This document shows positions 25,848 to 33,266 of a DNA stretch of 64,000 nt, one piece after another. The stretch lies in assembly GCA_018823285.1 (NCBI GenBank), contig JAHJIQ010000050.1, positions 1 through 64,000 on the forward strand, given 5' to 3'. This DNA comes from Pseudomonadota bacterium. Lineage in GTDB: Bacteria; Desulfobacterota; Desulfobulbia; Desulfobulbales; JAGXFP01. A program made the translations under genes and the position numbers. The notes under the pieces are model-generated. The model had not been told where the DNA came from, searched no databases, and saw only the letters and a program-made list of their open reading frames with translations. How positions within the stretch are numbered: position 1 is the first letter of the stretch; each line of letters opens with the position of its first letter.

Positions 25848-27569
25848 TCATTGCAGTACCCATTCACTGCGGCGCTCCAGTTGCGGCTGATCTCCCTTGC
25901 CAAGCTGGACAACAAAGCACCCTTTGGATGCATAGCGCTGGCCCGGGCCAAAACTTACCCGCTCGTAAAGCGGATAGTACTGATCACGCATCATCCCGAT
26001 GACATCAAGGAAAAAGTCCCGATAATATTCCCCGCGCATATCCATCAGCGCCTTGCCGAGCAGTTCATTGGTGATGTTTGACTGCTTGACGATTTTCGAG
26101 TCATAATCAGCCGCCGGTTTTCCGACCAATACCTTTCTGACCGAGATGTCGTAACGCGCGTCTTCCTGCGGGAGCCGGTAGGGATAGGTGAAATAGAGGA
26201 GATCCCGCAGTTGCTCCGGAACTTCCCACAGGGATTTCCCGACATCCGTTCCCGAGGCCACGATCACCCCGGGGCGGTCTGCGATATCGGCCAGCCCTTC
26301 GAAGGCGGCCAGCGCGGAAGCGTCGTCCCAGACAAGGAGCGCTGCCGGTTTCAGTTCGGCTATGATCTTCCGCAGCCGCTCTCCGGAGAATTGCTCCCCC
26401 TCTTTCAGGATGATCTCGACAGCGGCCGGATGCCCGGCGCCGGCCCAAATTTCATTGAAGCCGGCAGCCATAGCCTGTCCCTTTCTGCTGTCACGGCTCA
26501 CCTGGACAATCGCCCGGCCGTTGAAGAGGTCATACATGCCATGAAGATAGCGTGCTGCGGTTTCCCCTTCCAGGCGGACCCCGCGGGAGAGATACAGGGT
26601 GTACCAGTCCGTATCGCTCAATACCGGATAATCGACAATCGGCAGCAGGTTCGGAATCCGGTTCTCTTCGCAGAAACGATGGATCGGTTCCCAATCGCCG
26701 TTCGAGATTCCGCCGAGAATGGCGAACACCGGTTCTGCCTGGTAGTAGGCGTCCAGCTGGGCGCGCCAGGTGTCAGCCGGTCCTTTCAGGGTCCAGCGGG
26801 CCAGGGAAAACCTTTTTTTCAGAAGGTCCGGACCCAGCATGTTGTATCCCATGCGCCCCACCCGGTCATTGGCTTCAGAGGCGGTCGTCAGGCTGTTTTT
26901 GCGGCTGACGGCAAATTCAATCGGCGCAATCATCGACTCAACAGCCAGCGGGTCGGCTCCCTCGACAATCACCGTCGCGAACCTGATCATCCCGTCACTC
27001 ACCCCGGGCGACGGTTGGTCGGAGAGGGTTTTAAGGTAGGCGATCAGAATCGCCATCTCCTGGTCGCCCAGATCATAAATCGGCATGACCTGCTTTACCG
27101 AACGACCGGACGGGTCGATGCCGCCGGAAATCAGCTCGGCCAGGGATTCATCGGTATAGGCGGGGCGGGGCTGAAAATAAACGGCATAGTTATGAAAGGA
27201 CGGGACATGCTCAAAGCCCTTGATATATGACTCGCGAGGCGCATAGAGGATCCTGCCGTTGGTGGGCGGGGTTGCGATCTCCCCTTCCACCGAGCCGAGG
27301 CCGCTGCGCAGGTGGCAGCTGACGCAGGTAAATGAAGCTCCGGAAACGGGTATGTCACCGGAAACAAAGGCCTTCATCGGCTCGCCGGAAGGGAGAATGC
27401 CCTCGCGGTACATCTTTTCCCCGAGACTCAGGATCTGCTCGGGAGTGAAGGACGTTTCGGCGGACGCGGCAGAGGATGAGGGAGCCCAGCCAACCAATAA
27501 CAGGAGCACGCCCTGGAAAACGGCAATCCGTGCAAGACCTGCCAGCAAAGTAGTAACGGAAATATTCAT
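25848..27569 (-). CDS. cytochrome c domain fused to a periplasmic ligand-binding domain
   Basis: A 573-aa exported protein. A signal peptide (to about residue 37) is followed by a mono-heme c-type region with TCVSCH (about 80-85) and a distal Met candidate (VMPIYDLGDQEM, about 162-173). From about residue 195 to the end it resembles a type I periplasmic binding protein of the branched-chain amino acid (LivK-like) fold, with two lobes (MAPIEFAVSRKN..., RAIVQVSRDSRKGQAMAAGFNEIW, PAALLVWDDASALA). The first gene pair overlap is ATGA with the SCO1-like gene. Redox sensing, or electron transfer gated by a ligand, is suggested by architecture only. MofC of the Leptothrix mof operon is also described as carrying a heme-binding sequence. 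Confidence 0.8.
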   Translation of the reverse strand: MNISVTTLLAGLARIAVFQGVLLLLVGWAPSSSAASAETSFTPEQILSLGEKMYREGILPSGEPMKAFVSGDIPVSGASFTCVSCHLRSGLGSVEGEIATPPTNGRILYAPRESYIKGFEHVPSFHNYAVYFQPRPAYTDESLAELISGGIDPSGRSVKQVMPIYDLGDQEMAILIAYLKTLSDQPSPGVSDGMIRFATVIVEGADPLAVESMIAPIEFAVSRKNSLTTASEANDRVGRMGYNMLGPDLLKKRFSLARWTLKGPADTWRAQLDAYYQAEPVFAILGGISNGDWEPIHRFCEENRIPNLLPIVDYPVLSDTDWYTLYLSRGVRLEGETAARYLHGMYDLFNGRAIVQVSRDSRKGQAMAAGFNEIWAGAGHPAAVEIILKEGEQFSGERLRKIIAELKPAALLVWDDASALAAFEGLADIADRPGVIVASGTDVGKSLWEVPEQLRDLLYFTYPYRLPQEDARYDISVRKVLVGKPAADYDSKIVKQSNITNELLGKALMDMRGEYYRDFFLDVIGMMRDQYYPLYERVSFGPGQRYASKGCFVVQLGKGDQPQLERRSEWVLQ

Positions 27570-28138
27570 TTCACCCTCATTTTCTGGAGTTCATTGATCA
27601 GGTCGCGGCTGCTCATCAGGCCGTAAAGCCTGAGCCACCGGCCATCCTCCACAGAACGGACAAAGTTCAGCGGCTGATGGTCCATTTTGTCACGAAAATA
27701 GGCATCAAATGCCTTCATCACCATATCGATATCCATCCGGCTTCCGCTCAGAAAGTCCCAACCCGCTTGCGCCTCGTAGCGGCCAAGATACTCCTGCATG
27801 ACCTTGGGCGTGTCGTTCTCCGGATCAATGGAGATGGAAACCAGACGGACATTTTCAATTTCCGGGCCGTATTTTGTCTGGAGATTGGCAAAACCTGCGG
27901 AAAGAATCGGGCAGATGGTGGTGCAGGTGGCATAGATAAAATCAACGATGACCGGTTCATCCGCTTCCAGCAGAGACTTGATCCGGACCTTTTCTCCACG
28001 CTGATTCACCAGCACCACATCGGGAATGGCAACCCTTGCCAACGATCGCTCATATTTCCCCGCTGAAGCCCCGGCATCGGTAACCGCAATCGCCGTCAGA
28101 AAGATGAAAAACGCCACTATCAAATAGAAGTGTTTCAT
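27566..28138 (-). CDS. SCO1/SenC/PrrC-family copper chaperone-like protein
   Basis: A 190-aa thioredoxin-fold protein with a signal peptide or anchor (residues 1-25). It carries the Cu-binding pair in FIYATCTTICPIL (CxxxC, about 72-76), SISIDPENDTP, and a downstream MDHQPLNFV with the conserved His. Family members deliver copper to, or reduce cysteines of, copper enzymes in the periplasm. Its placement in this operon points to metallation of the multicopper oxidase rather than a CuA oxidase, since no cytochrome oxidase gene is present in the window. Confidence 0.9.
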   Translation of the reverse strand: MKHFYLIVAFFIFLTAIAVTDAGASAGKYERSLARVAIPDVVLVNQRGEKVRIKSLLEADEPVIVDFIYATCTTICPILSAGFANLQTKYGPEIENVRLVSISIDPENDTPKVMQEYLGRYEAQAGWDFLSGSRMDIDMVMKAFDAYFRDKMDHQPLNFVRSVEDGRWLRLYGLMSSRDLINELQKMRVK

Positions 28139-28244
28139 GATAAGCCGCCCCTTTGCTAATTCCTTTGAAGTGTTGTAATGCTACGCTCAATGACAATTCA
28201 AAGGACTTGTCTCTTTTCTTTACAAACCCGCCTGAACAGGTGAT

Positions 28245-28655
28245 TCATAGCAATCGCCCGGCGGATTTTCCGCCATTCTCCATAACCCAGTATTTCAGGT
28301 TGAGGCTTGAGACCACTTTCTCAACGTCGGTGGCGGTATAGGGCTTATGAATAACCTCATGCGCCCCGGCCAGTTTTGCCTCACGGAAAAACTCCATGCT
28401 GCTGCGGTCGTCACACTCAAGAACTCTCAACATTTTCGGATACAGCTTCCTGATCTGCCGGATAAACCCCAGACCATCCATTTCCGGTAGATCGCGGGCA
28501 CAGACCAGTGCATCATATTCGTTTTCAGAAAGGCACCTGAGAGCATTGTCTGCATTACCGGAAGTCATCACCCGACACCCCATTCCTTCAAGGAAGAGCT
28601 GCATTGAATCCCTCACCAGATCATCAGGGTCCATCACCAGTATCCTTTTATTCAT
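28245..28655 (-). CDS. stand-alone receiver domain with degenerate phosphorylation site
   Basis: A 136-aa response-regulator receiver without an output domain. The fold is clear (RILVMDPDDLVRDSM at the start, CARDLPEMDGLGFIRQIRK in the middle, HKPYTATDVEKVV near the end with the conserved Lys-Pro). Aligned on the LPxMDG motif, the usual phospho-accepting Asp position is Ala, and the second Asp of the acidic pair is Pro. It may work without phosphorylation. It is the first gene after the sigma-54 promoter at 28775-28790, separated by a leader of about 110 nt, and is followed after 106 nt by the SCO1-like gene. Confidence 0.85.
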   Translation of the reverse strand: MNKRILVMDPDDLVRDSMQLFLEGMGCRVMTSGNADNALRCLSENEYDALVCARDLPEMDGLGFIRQIRKLYPKMLRVLECDDRSSMEFFREAKLAGAHEVIHKPYTATDVEKVVSSLNLKYWVMENGGKSAGRLL

Positions 28656-28774
28656 AATTTCAATCTCAATTATATCGCCGGCAAGGCGACCTGAATCTGT
28701 TCTCCCGGCAGGAGAACCAGGCAGTCAAGACTGCCCAGGGGAGCCGCCGCCGATTTTATCTCAATTACCGGAAT

Positions 28775-28790
28775 TGCAACACCTGTGCCA
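28775..28790 (-). promoter_or_regulatory. sigma-54 promoter of the multicopper-oxidase operon
   Basis: On the minus strand: TGGCAC-aggtg-TTGCA, with GG at 28789-28788 and GC at 28777-28776, 12 bp apart. It is identical over 16 bp to the EPS promoter at 3167-3182. The expected start is near 28764, upstream of the receiver gene at 28655. Confidence 0.85.
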
Positions 28791-28870
28791 CTTTGTCGTA
28801 TTATTCTTAACTATGCCTGTTTTCAGGTTATTCGGTGCCTGGAGGGAAAAAAATACTCGGGAGTGGCCGG

Positions 28871-28915
28871 TCAATTTCGCAATTTTATAACCCCTGGTTT
28901 AGAAAAATTGCGAAA
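28871..28915 (-). promoter_or_regulatory. putative activator-binding module with 12-bp inverted repeat
   Basis: A perfect inverted repeat, TTTCGCAATTTT (28875-28886) and AAAATTGCGAAA (28904-28915), separated by 17 bp. The distal end is 126 bp upstream of the -24 GG. The sequence aligns without gaps with modules at 3042-3080 and 33161-33204, and the proximal half AATTGCGAAATTGA is shared exactly with the latter at the same distance. Confidence 0.78.
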
Positions 28916-28997
28916 CCGAACACAGAACACACATGGTGGGAGGAGATATTATTTTTGAAGGTTTGTCCGCAACGTCAAAAGCACACCAGGAATACGA

Positions 28998-29321
28998 AAC
29001 TTATGCCCCTGGGCGAAGGCGAGCCTGCTAGACATCGAGAATTATAACTCAAGGGGGTACTGAAGTGAGTACCCGAAGGGTGAAAAAATCAGTCATTCTG
29101 TCTTCTGGCTTCTGTCTTCTGGCTTCTGGCTTCTGGCTTCTGGCTTCTGGCTTCTGGCTACTGGCTACTGGCTTCTGGCTTCTGACTTCTGGCTACTGGC
29201 TTCTGGCTTCTGGCTTCTGGCTTCTGTCTTCTGGCTACTGGCTTCTGGCTTCTGTCTTCTGAATTCTGTCTTCTGTCTTCTGGCTTCTCATCTTGGAATA
29301 TCACTACGACTCTGAACCATA
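28998..29321. repeat. partial copy of the MITE interior with expanded CTTCTGG array
   Basis: It shares the CTCAAGGGGGTACTGAAGTG...CCCGAAGGGTG hairpin module and the downstream TGGAATATCACTACGACTCTGAACCAT with the element at 40815-41227, but lacks both terminal inverted repeats. Between them, about 29097-29290 is a run of imperfect 7-bp units (variants of CTTCTGG and CTACTGG). No gene is present between 28656 and 29347 apart from this repeat and the promoter elements. Confidence 0.85.
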
Positions 29322-29347
29322 TGCCCGCAATTGACTGATCACGCGCA

Positions 29348-29647
29348 TCATCTGCCTTTTTTCAGCATTTCCATCCGGGCGATATTTTTACCCAATTCGA
29401 TCAGCACATTCTTCATTTCCAGCGGGGTCAAAAGAGGGTCGGTTCCGGCAAGGGCATCCCGGATCCCTTTCATTACAAATTCAGGGTCGATCTCCTGCCC
29501 CTGGCGGATGAAATCGCCGCCGACCTGAAAACCGATGCTGTAGCCGAGCCGGACACTCTCATCCTGAAAATCAAGGCCCTCATTTGCCATACAAACACCT
29601 GATAACATCAGGAACAAAAGACATGCGACAGATAGTAATCGTTTCAA
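29348..29647 (-). CDS. orphan FKBP N-terminal (Mip-type dimerisation) domain protein
   Basis: A 99-aa exported protein. Signal peptide to about residue 21, then DESVRLGYSIGFQVGGDFIRQGQEIDPEFVMKGIRDAL, which matches the helical FKBP_N domain of the neighbouring isomerase (DRVSYSIGYQIGGDLKKHG). The catalytic FKBP domain is absent, so no isomerase activity is expected. It lies 17 nt after the full-length FKBP gene and starts with TTG behind GGGAGG. It may form heterodimers with the neighbour through the N-domain, or be a degenerating duplicate. Confidence 0.75.
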   Translation of the reverse strand: MKRLLSVACLLFLMLSGVCMANEGLDFQDESVRLGYSIGFQVGGDFIRQGQEIDPEFVMKGIRDALAGTDPLLTPLEMKNVLIELGKNIARMEMLKKGR

Positions 29648-29664
29648 GGGTAACTCCCTCCCAA

Positions 29665-30366
29665 TTATTTGATTTCAAGCAGTTCGAGCTCAAAGATGAC
29701 CGTCCGGTCACCCAGAGGGCCCTTTTCTCCATATGCCAGATGATGGGGGATGAAAAGCTGCCATTCCGACCCTTCCGGCATCAGCTGCAGCGCCTCCTGC
29801 AGTCCGGGAACACTTTTGCTGACCGGCACCGTCTGCGGGCTTCCCTTGCGCCAGGTACTATAGAACTCGGTGCCGTCGATCAGGTTGCCCTTGTAGTGAA
29901 TGGTGACGGTATCTTCCAGTTTCGGCATCCGGCCATCGCCTTTTTTAATAATTTTATACTGAAGGCCGCTCGCCAGGGTCACGACACCTTCCTGCTGCCG
30001 ATTCTGTTCAAGGAAAAGTTGTTCCGCCTTTACATTTTGTGCAGGCAGCCCGGGTTGCCCGACTCCCGACTGGTCGGTGGCATCTGCTGCCAGGCTCTTT
30101 TTAAACGCGATCAGGGCTTCCTGCATCTCACCCCTGTCCATGACCGGGGCATCTTTACGGGCGTCCGTCATTCCCTGCAGGAAGGCCGCGGCATCGACGG
30201 TCCTGCCGTGCTTTTTCAGATCACCGCCGATCTGGTACCCGATGCTGTAGCTCACCCTGTCCTGATTTTTGAGGGCGTCTGTTTTCCCCGGCAACTCTTC
30301 CGCCGGGCATATCCCCGGCAGTAAGAATAAAGCTGCAAGAGCAACCGCCGCATATCCATTTTTCAA
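29665..30366 (-). CDS. FKBP-type peptidyl-prolyl cis-trans isomerase (Mip-like)
   Basis: A 233-aa periplasmic foldase: signal peptide (about 1-23), helical N-terminal dimerisation domain (about 32-110), linker, then the catalytic FKBP domain (about 135-233) with DTVTIHYKGNLIDGTEFYS, VPGLQEALQLMPEGSEWQ and HHLAYGEKG. It starts at TTG 30366 with an upstream AGGAG. It follows the second multicopper oxidase, echoing the mofA-mofB (oxidase-FKBP) pairing reported in Leptothrix. A hairpin terminator lies between the oxidase and this gene, so its expression may depend on read-through or its own promoter. Confidence 0.92.
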   Translation of the reverse strand: MKNGYAAVALAALFLLPGICPAEELPGKTDALKNQDRVSYSIGYQIGGDLKKHGRTVDAAAFLQGMTDARKDAPVMDRGEMQEALIAFKKSLAADATDQSGVGQPGLPAQNVKAEQLFLEQNRQQEGVVTLASGLQYKIIKKGDGRMPKLEDTVTIHYKGNLIDGTEFYSTWRKGSPQTVPVSKSVPGLQEALQLMPEGSEWQLFIPHHLAYGEKGPLGDRTVIFELELLEIK

Positions 30367-30415
30367 AATGATCCACTCCTCTGATTTTTTGGTTTCTGAT
30401 ACAATTCCGCCATGA

Positions 30416-30454
30416 GAAAAGGGGCATCACCAGAGTAAAGTGACACCCCTTTTC
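30416..30454 (-). terminator. hairpin terminator after the second multicopper oxidase
   Basis: A near-perfect 15-bp stem (30416-30430 with 30440-30454) ends in TTTTC on the minus strand and lies 15 nt after the oxidase stop at 30469. It may reduce read-through into the FKBP genes. Confidence 0.65.
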
Positions 30455-30468
30455 ATGCAAGAGCTATT

Positions 30469-32856
30469 TCAAGGTGAAACCACGAACGGACGCATCATTT
30501 CATTGTCCTCGTGTTCCAGAATATGACAATGCCAGACATAAAGACCGGCTATGTCGAACAACGCCCGCACCGTGGTGATCTCTCCGGGGTACGCTATAAC
30601 GGTGTCCTTGAACCCGGTCTCCCATGGCTGCAGATCGCCGTTGGCGCCGGGTCCGCCGCCAATCTCCCGTCGTCCCAGTACCTGGAAGCGGACCAGGTGA
30701 AGATGGATGGGATGGGCGTCCTCGGTGAAGTTATAGATCTCCCAGTCCTCAACCGTATTCAGGGTTGGATTCTCGGTCACGTTAATGGATGGCGTACCGC
30801 CGTTTACGAGATTGACCTGCACCGGAGTGCTCGCCCCCGTCTTATCAGTCCATTGGAGCGGCACACCCAGCGGGTCCGGTCCGGCAAGATCAACTGTCCC
30901 GAGCAATGCTGAAGCCGGAGCCTGGGGCACCGCTCCGTATGTATTACAGATGGAGGTAATCGCTGCCGCATCAAGTTTTGTTGGAGATACATAGACCACG
31001 GTGATCTCACCGGTTGCCGAAACCGTCACACATACCCGACCGGACTCTTCCTCGTTCAGTGAAACCTGACGGGTATCTCCGAGCAAAGGAGCAGGCAGAG
31101 GAGCGGCAGTTGCCTCGGAGGGCAGGATCAAATCCTGCGGGGTGGTGGCGGGAGTGGCTCCTCCTGGGTCGGTGGGGGCACCCAGAAGAGTGCTGTTGAC
31201 GACAAATTCCATGACCTGACCGGTAGTGGCCGGCATCGCTGGAGGATCGGCATCGGGATCGGAGCTGTCAAAGCCGCCAAACGGAGAGTCGGCGGCAGTG
31301 TTTATCATCCGGATATGGATACCGTCTGCCAGACCGCGAAAGTCGACAAGAACATCCGCTCGTTCCGCCAGTCCCATCAGCAACGCCTGCTGTTCCCGCG
31401 GAACGGGGATAGTTGTTACCACACCGCCAGGATAAGTCGTGGTCTGACCGGTAACGACCTCGACTACCTCCGTCAGGAAACCCTGTTCAGCACCAATCTG
31501 ATAGAAAGGATGCTCTGTACCAAGGACATCTCCTACCGCTTCGAACAATGCCAGGTTCAGGAAACGGGAATCATTGCCGTTCAATAACCGGAACCGATAT
31601 AAGGCCGGAGCAACTTCCAGGGTTGGCCAGACTGTGCCGTTAACCACCATGGCATTAAAGAACGCTTCCGGATTCCACATCGGGGAAATATCACTGTCAG
31701 GGACATAGGGGCCTGTATAGTTGTCAAAATCGATACGGCTGTCCGGGTACAGCAATGAGCCGTCTTCACGGAAAGAGCGGTCCTGGATAACGATGGGAAT
31801 TTCGCGAATGGAATTTCTCACCGGATCTCCTGGGGTATTCAGTGCAGCCACCCCTTGTCCGGCTACAGGGGCAGGCCCAGGCAAGTTGCCGTCCGCAACT
31901 GCTCCGGTGGTTCCATCATCAACGTCGGCATCACTGTAATTCGCGCCGCCGCGAACGAGCCAGAAACCGGCCGGGCCTGCGTAAACATTCAGGCGGGTAA
32001 TGCCCAGACTGTGGTCATGATACCAGAGGGTGGTCGCCGGCTGGTCGTTGCTGTAGACAAAATCCACCTGTCCGCTGTTCCCGCCCGGCAGTTGCCCGAG
32101 AGCATCGTCAAATACGCTCCCTTCGGTGGCGTAGCCGGCGGGAATATTGTCGGCATCGGGCAGATACCACTGCTCAGGATAACCGTCACTGTGCGCCTGG
32201 ACATGAGCTCCGTGGACATGGGTGATCATCGGCACCGGGCCAAGATAGGGTGCGGGATTCAGGGTCCGGCAATCGGTACGGTTGGTGTTGTCGACACATC
32301 CTGCTGCCGGCGGATTGGCCCAGTGCAGGGTCTGGTCGACATCAAAAAGATGCGGCAGGAAACTCCTCTGCCCGGAACCGGGAGCATACGGAAAGCCGGT
32401 GACGGGATCAATGGCAACAAGTTCGTTCCGCCATTTGACGTTGACCGGGACCCCTGAAGTGGTTTCGATGGTGTAGGCGGGATAATTGAACTGCGAGTTC
32501 GCGGCCGGCGCAACATCCGGTACCGGATCGGAAGCAGGGCCGTAACTCCAGACCGTGGTCACCGGGAACGGCGGCGGCAGTATCTGCTGCTTGAACTGCC
32601 GCATGGCAATATCGTAGGTGTTCGCCACGCCGGTGGTCTTCATTACCGGTGGAATAACCAGCGGCGTCACATACTTGGAAATTGTGGTCGGGTCGAGTGC
32701 CGCAACGACAGCAGGAGGATTTGGGTTTGTCGGGTTTGTAGGGTTTGTCGTCTGGGAAGGTGCGGCATCGGAACTGCCCCCGCAACCATACGAATAAACA
32801 GCCAGCAAACCCAGCAGGACCATAGAACCAATACGTTTCCGCTTTTCTCCATTCAT
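30469..32856 (-). CDS. second multicopper oxidase, putative lipoprotein
   Basis: A 795-aa exported oxidase with an N-terminal hydrophobic segment ending at SYGC (Cys25), a likely but imperfect lipobox, followed by a Thr/Asn/Pro-rich linker. Copper motifs: ITHVHGAHVQAH, TLWYHDHSLGITRLNVYAG, HPIHLHLVRF and WHCHILEHEDNEMM. The HDHxxGITRLNVY and HCHILxHExNxMM segments closely match the 1368-aa oxidase, so the two are paralogues; this one lacks the Fn3-like and repeat domains. ATG 32856 follows GAGGGGC, the same context as the other oxidase. Its own sigma-54 promoter lies at 33064-33079. The substrate is unknown. Confidence 0.9.
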   Translation of the reverse strand: MNGEKRKRIGSMVLLGLLAVYSYGCGGSSDAAPSQTTNPTNPTNPNPPAVVAALDPTTISKYVTPLVIPPVMKTTGVANTYDIAMRQFKQQILPPPFPVTTVWSYGPASDPVPDVAPAANSQFNYPAYTIETTSGVPVNVKWRNELVAIDPVTGFPYAPGSGQRSFLPHLFDVDQTLHWANPPAAGCVDNTNRTDCRTLNPAPYLGPVPMITHVHGAHVQAHSDGYPEQWYLPDADNIPAGYATEGSVFDDALGQLPGGNSGQVDFVYSNDQPATTLWYHDHSLGITRLNVYAGPAGFWLVRGGANYSDADVDDGTTGAVADGNLPGPAPVAGQGVAALNTPGDPVRNSIREIPIVIQDRSFREDGSLLYPDSRIDFDNYTGPYVPDSDISPMWNPEAFFNAMVVNGTVWPTLEVAPALYRFRLLNGNDSRFLNLALFEAVGDVLGTEHPFYQIGAEQGFLTEVVEVVTGQTTTYPGGVVTTIPVPREQQALLMGLAERADVLVDFRGLADGIHIRMINTAADSPFGGFDSSDPDADPPAMPATTGQVMEFVVNSTLLGAPTDPGGATPATTPQDLILPSEATAAPLPAPLLGDTRQVSLNEEESGRVCVTVSATGEITVVYVSPTKLDAAAITSICNTYGAVPQAPASALLGTVDLAGPDPLGVPLQWTDKTGASTPVQVNLVNGGTPSINVTENPTLNTVEDWEIYNFTEDAHPIHLHLVRFQVLGRREIGGGPGANGDLQPWETGFKDTVIAYPGEITTVRALFDIAGLYVWHCHILEHEDNEMMRPFVVSP

Positions 32857-33063
32857 TTTTCGCCCCTCAGCAAAAATTCATCATTTGGAGCACTTACGAT
32901 CAGATGCTCCTCCTCATTTGAAGCCCACCGCCGGGACCCACTCCGCAGCTCACCTGCGGACTGGTCCGGCCGGGCCGGGATGAAATATGATTGGTTGCCG
33001 GCTATGAATCCCGCCGACAAAAGACTATCAGGAAAATAACAATCACTTGCACCCGGTATCAGT

Positions 33064-33079
33064 AGCAATTGATGTGCCA
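33064..33079 (-). promoter_or_regulatory. sigma-54 promoter of the second multicopper oxidase
   Basis: On the minus strand: TGGCAC-atcaa-TTGCT, with GG at 33078-33077 and GC at 33066-33065, 12 bp apart. The start expected near 33053 would give a leader of about 200 nt to ATG 32856. No gene lies between 32857 and 33266. Confidence 0.8.
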
Positions 33080-33160
33080 CTTTGTATTACAACTTACAGG
33101 CTGTGGTCAGCCGGGTGGTCACCCGGATAATGAGAATTAGAACTGATTGGCTGAATGGCT

Positions 33161-33204
33161 CAATTTCGCAATTCTGCGAACTTTGATTTCGAAAAATTAT
33201 CAAA
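33161..33204 (-). promoter_or_regulatory. putative activator-binding module of the second oxidase promoter
   Basis: It contains TTCGCA-N4-TGCGAA (33165-33180) and, distally, TTTTTCGAAAT. The module begins exactly 126 bp upstream of the -24 GG, as in the other two promoters, and its proximal half AATTGCGAAATTG equals that at 28872-28884. Confidence 0.75.
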
Positions 33205-33219
33205 CAGAACAACGGATTT

Positions 33220-33245
33220 GCAGGATGCGGGACAAACCATCCTGC
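33220..33245 (-). terminator. hairpin after the ABC-transporter operon
   Basis: An 8-bp perfect stem (GCAGGATG / CATCCTGC) lies 22 nt beyond the stop at 33267 on the minus strand. No clear T-run follows, so it is a weak terminator candidate. It sits just upstream of the activator module of the next operon. Confidence 0.4.
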
Positions 33246-33266
33246 AGGGGATGAACGGTCGGAAGG

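Noticed and set aside
26211..27230. Plus-strand ORF of about 339 codons opposite the cytochrome fusion gene
   Set aside because: No family features or SD; the minus strand holds a signal peptide, heme motif and binding-protein pattern.
29097..29290. CRISPR or coding repeat
   Set aside because: Imperfect 7-bp units without spacers; the open frame there encodes only a repeating LLASGFW pattern.
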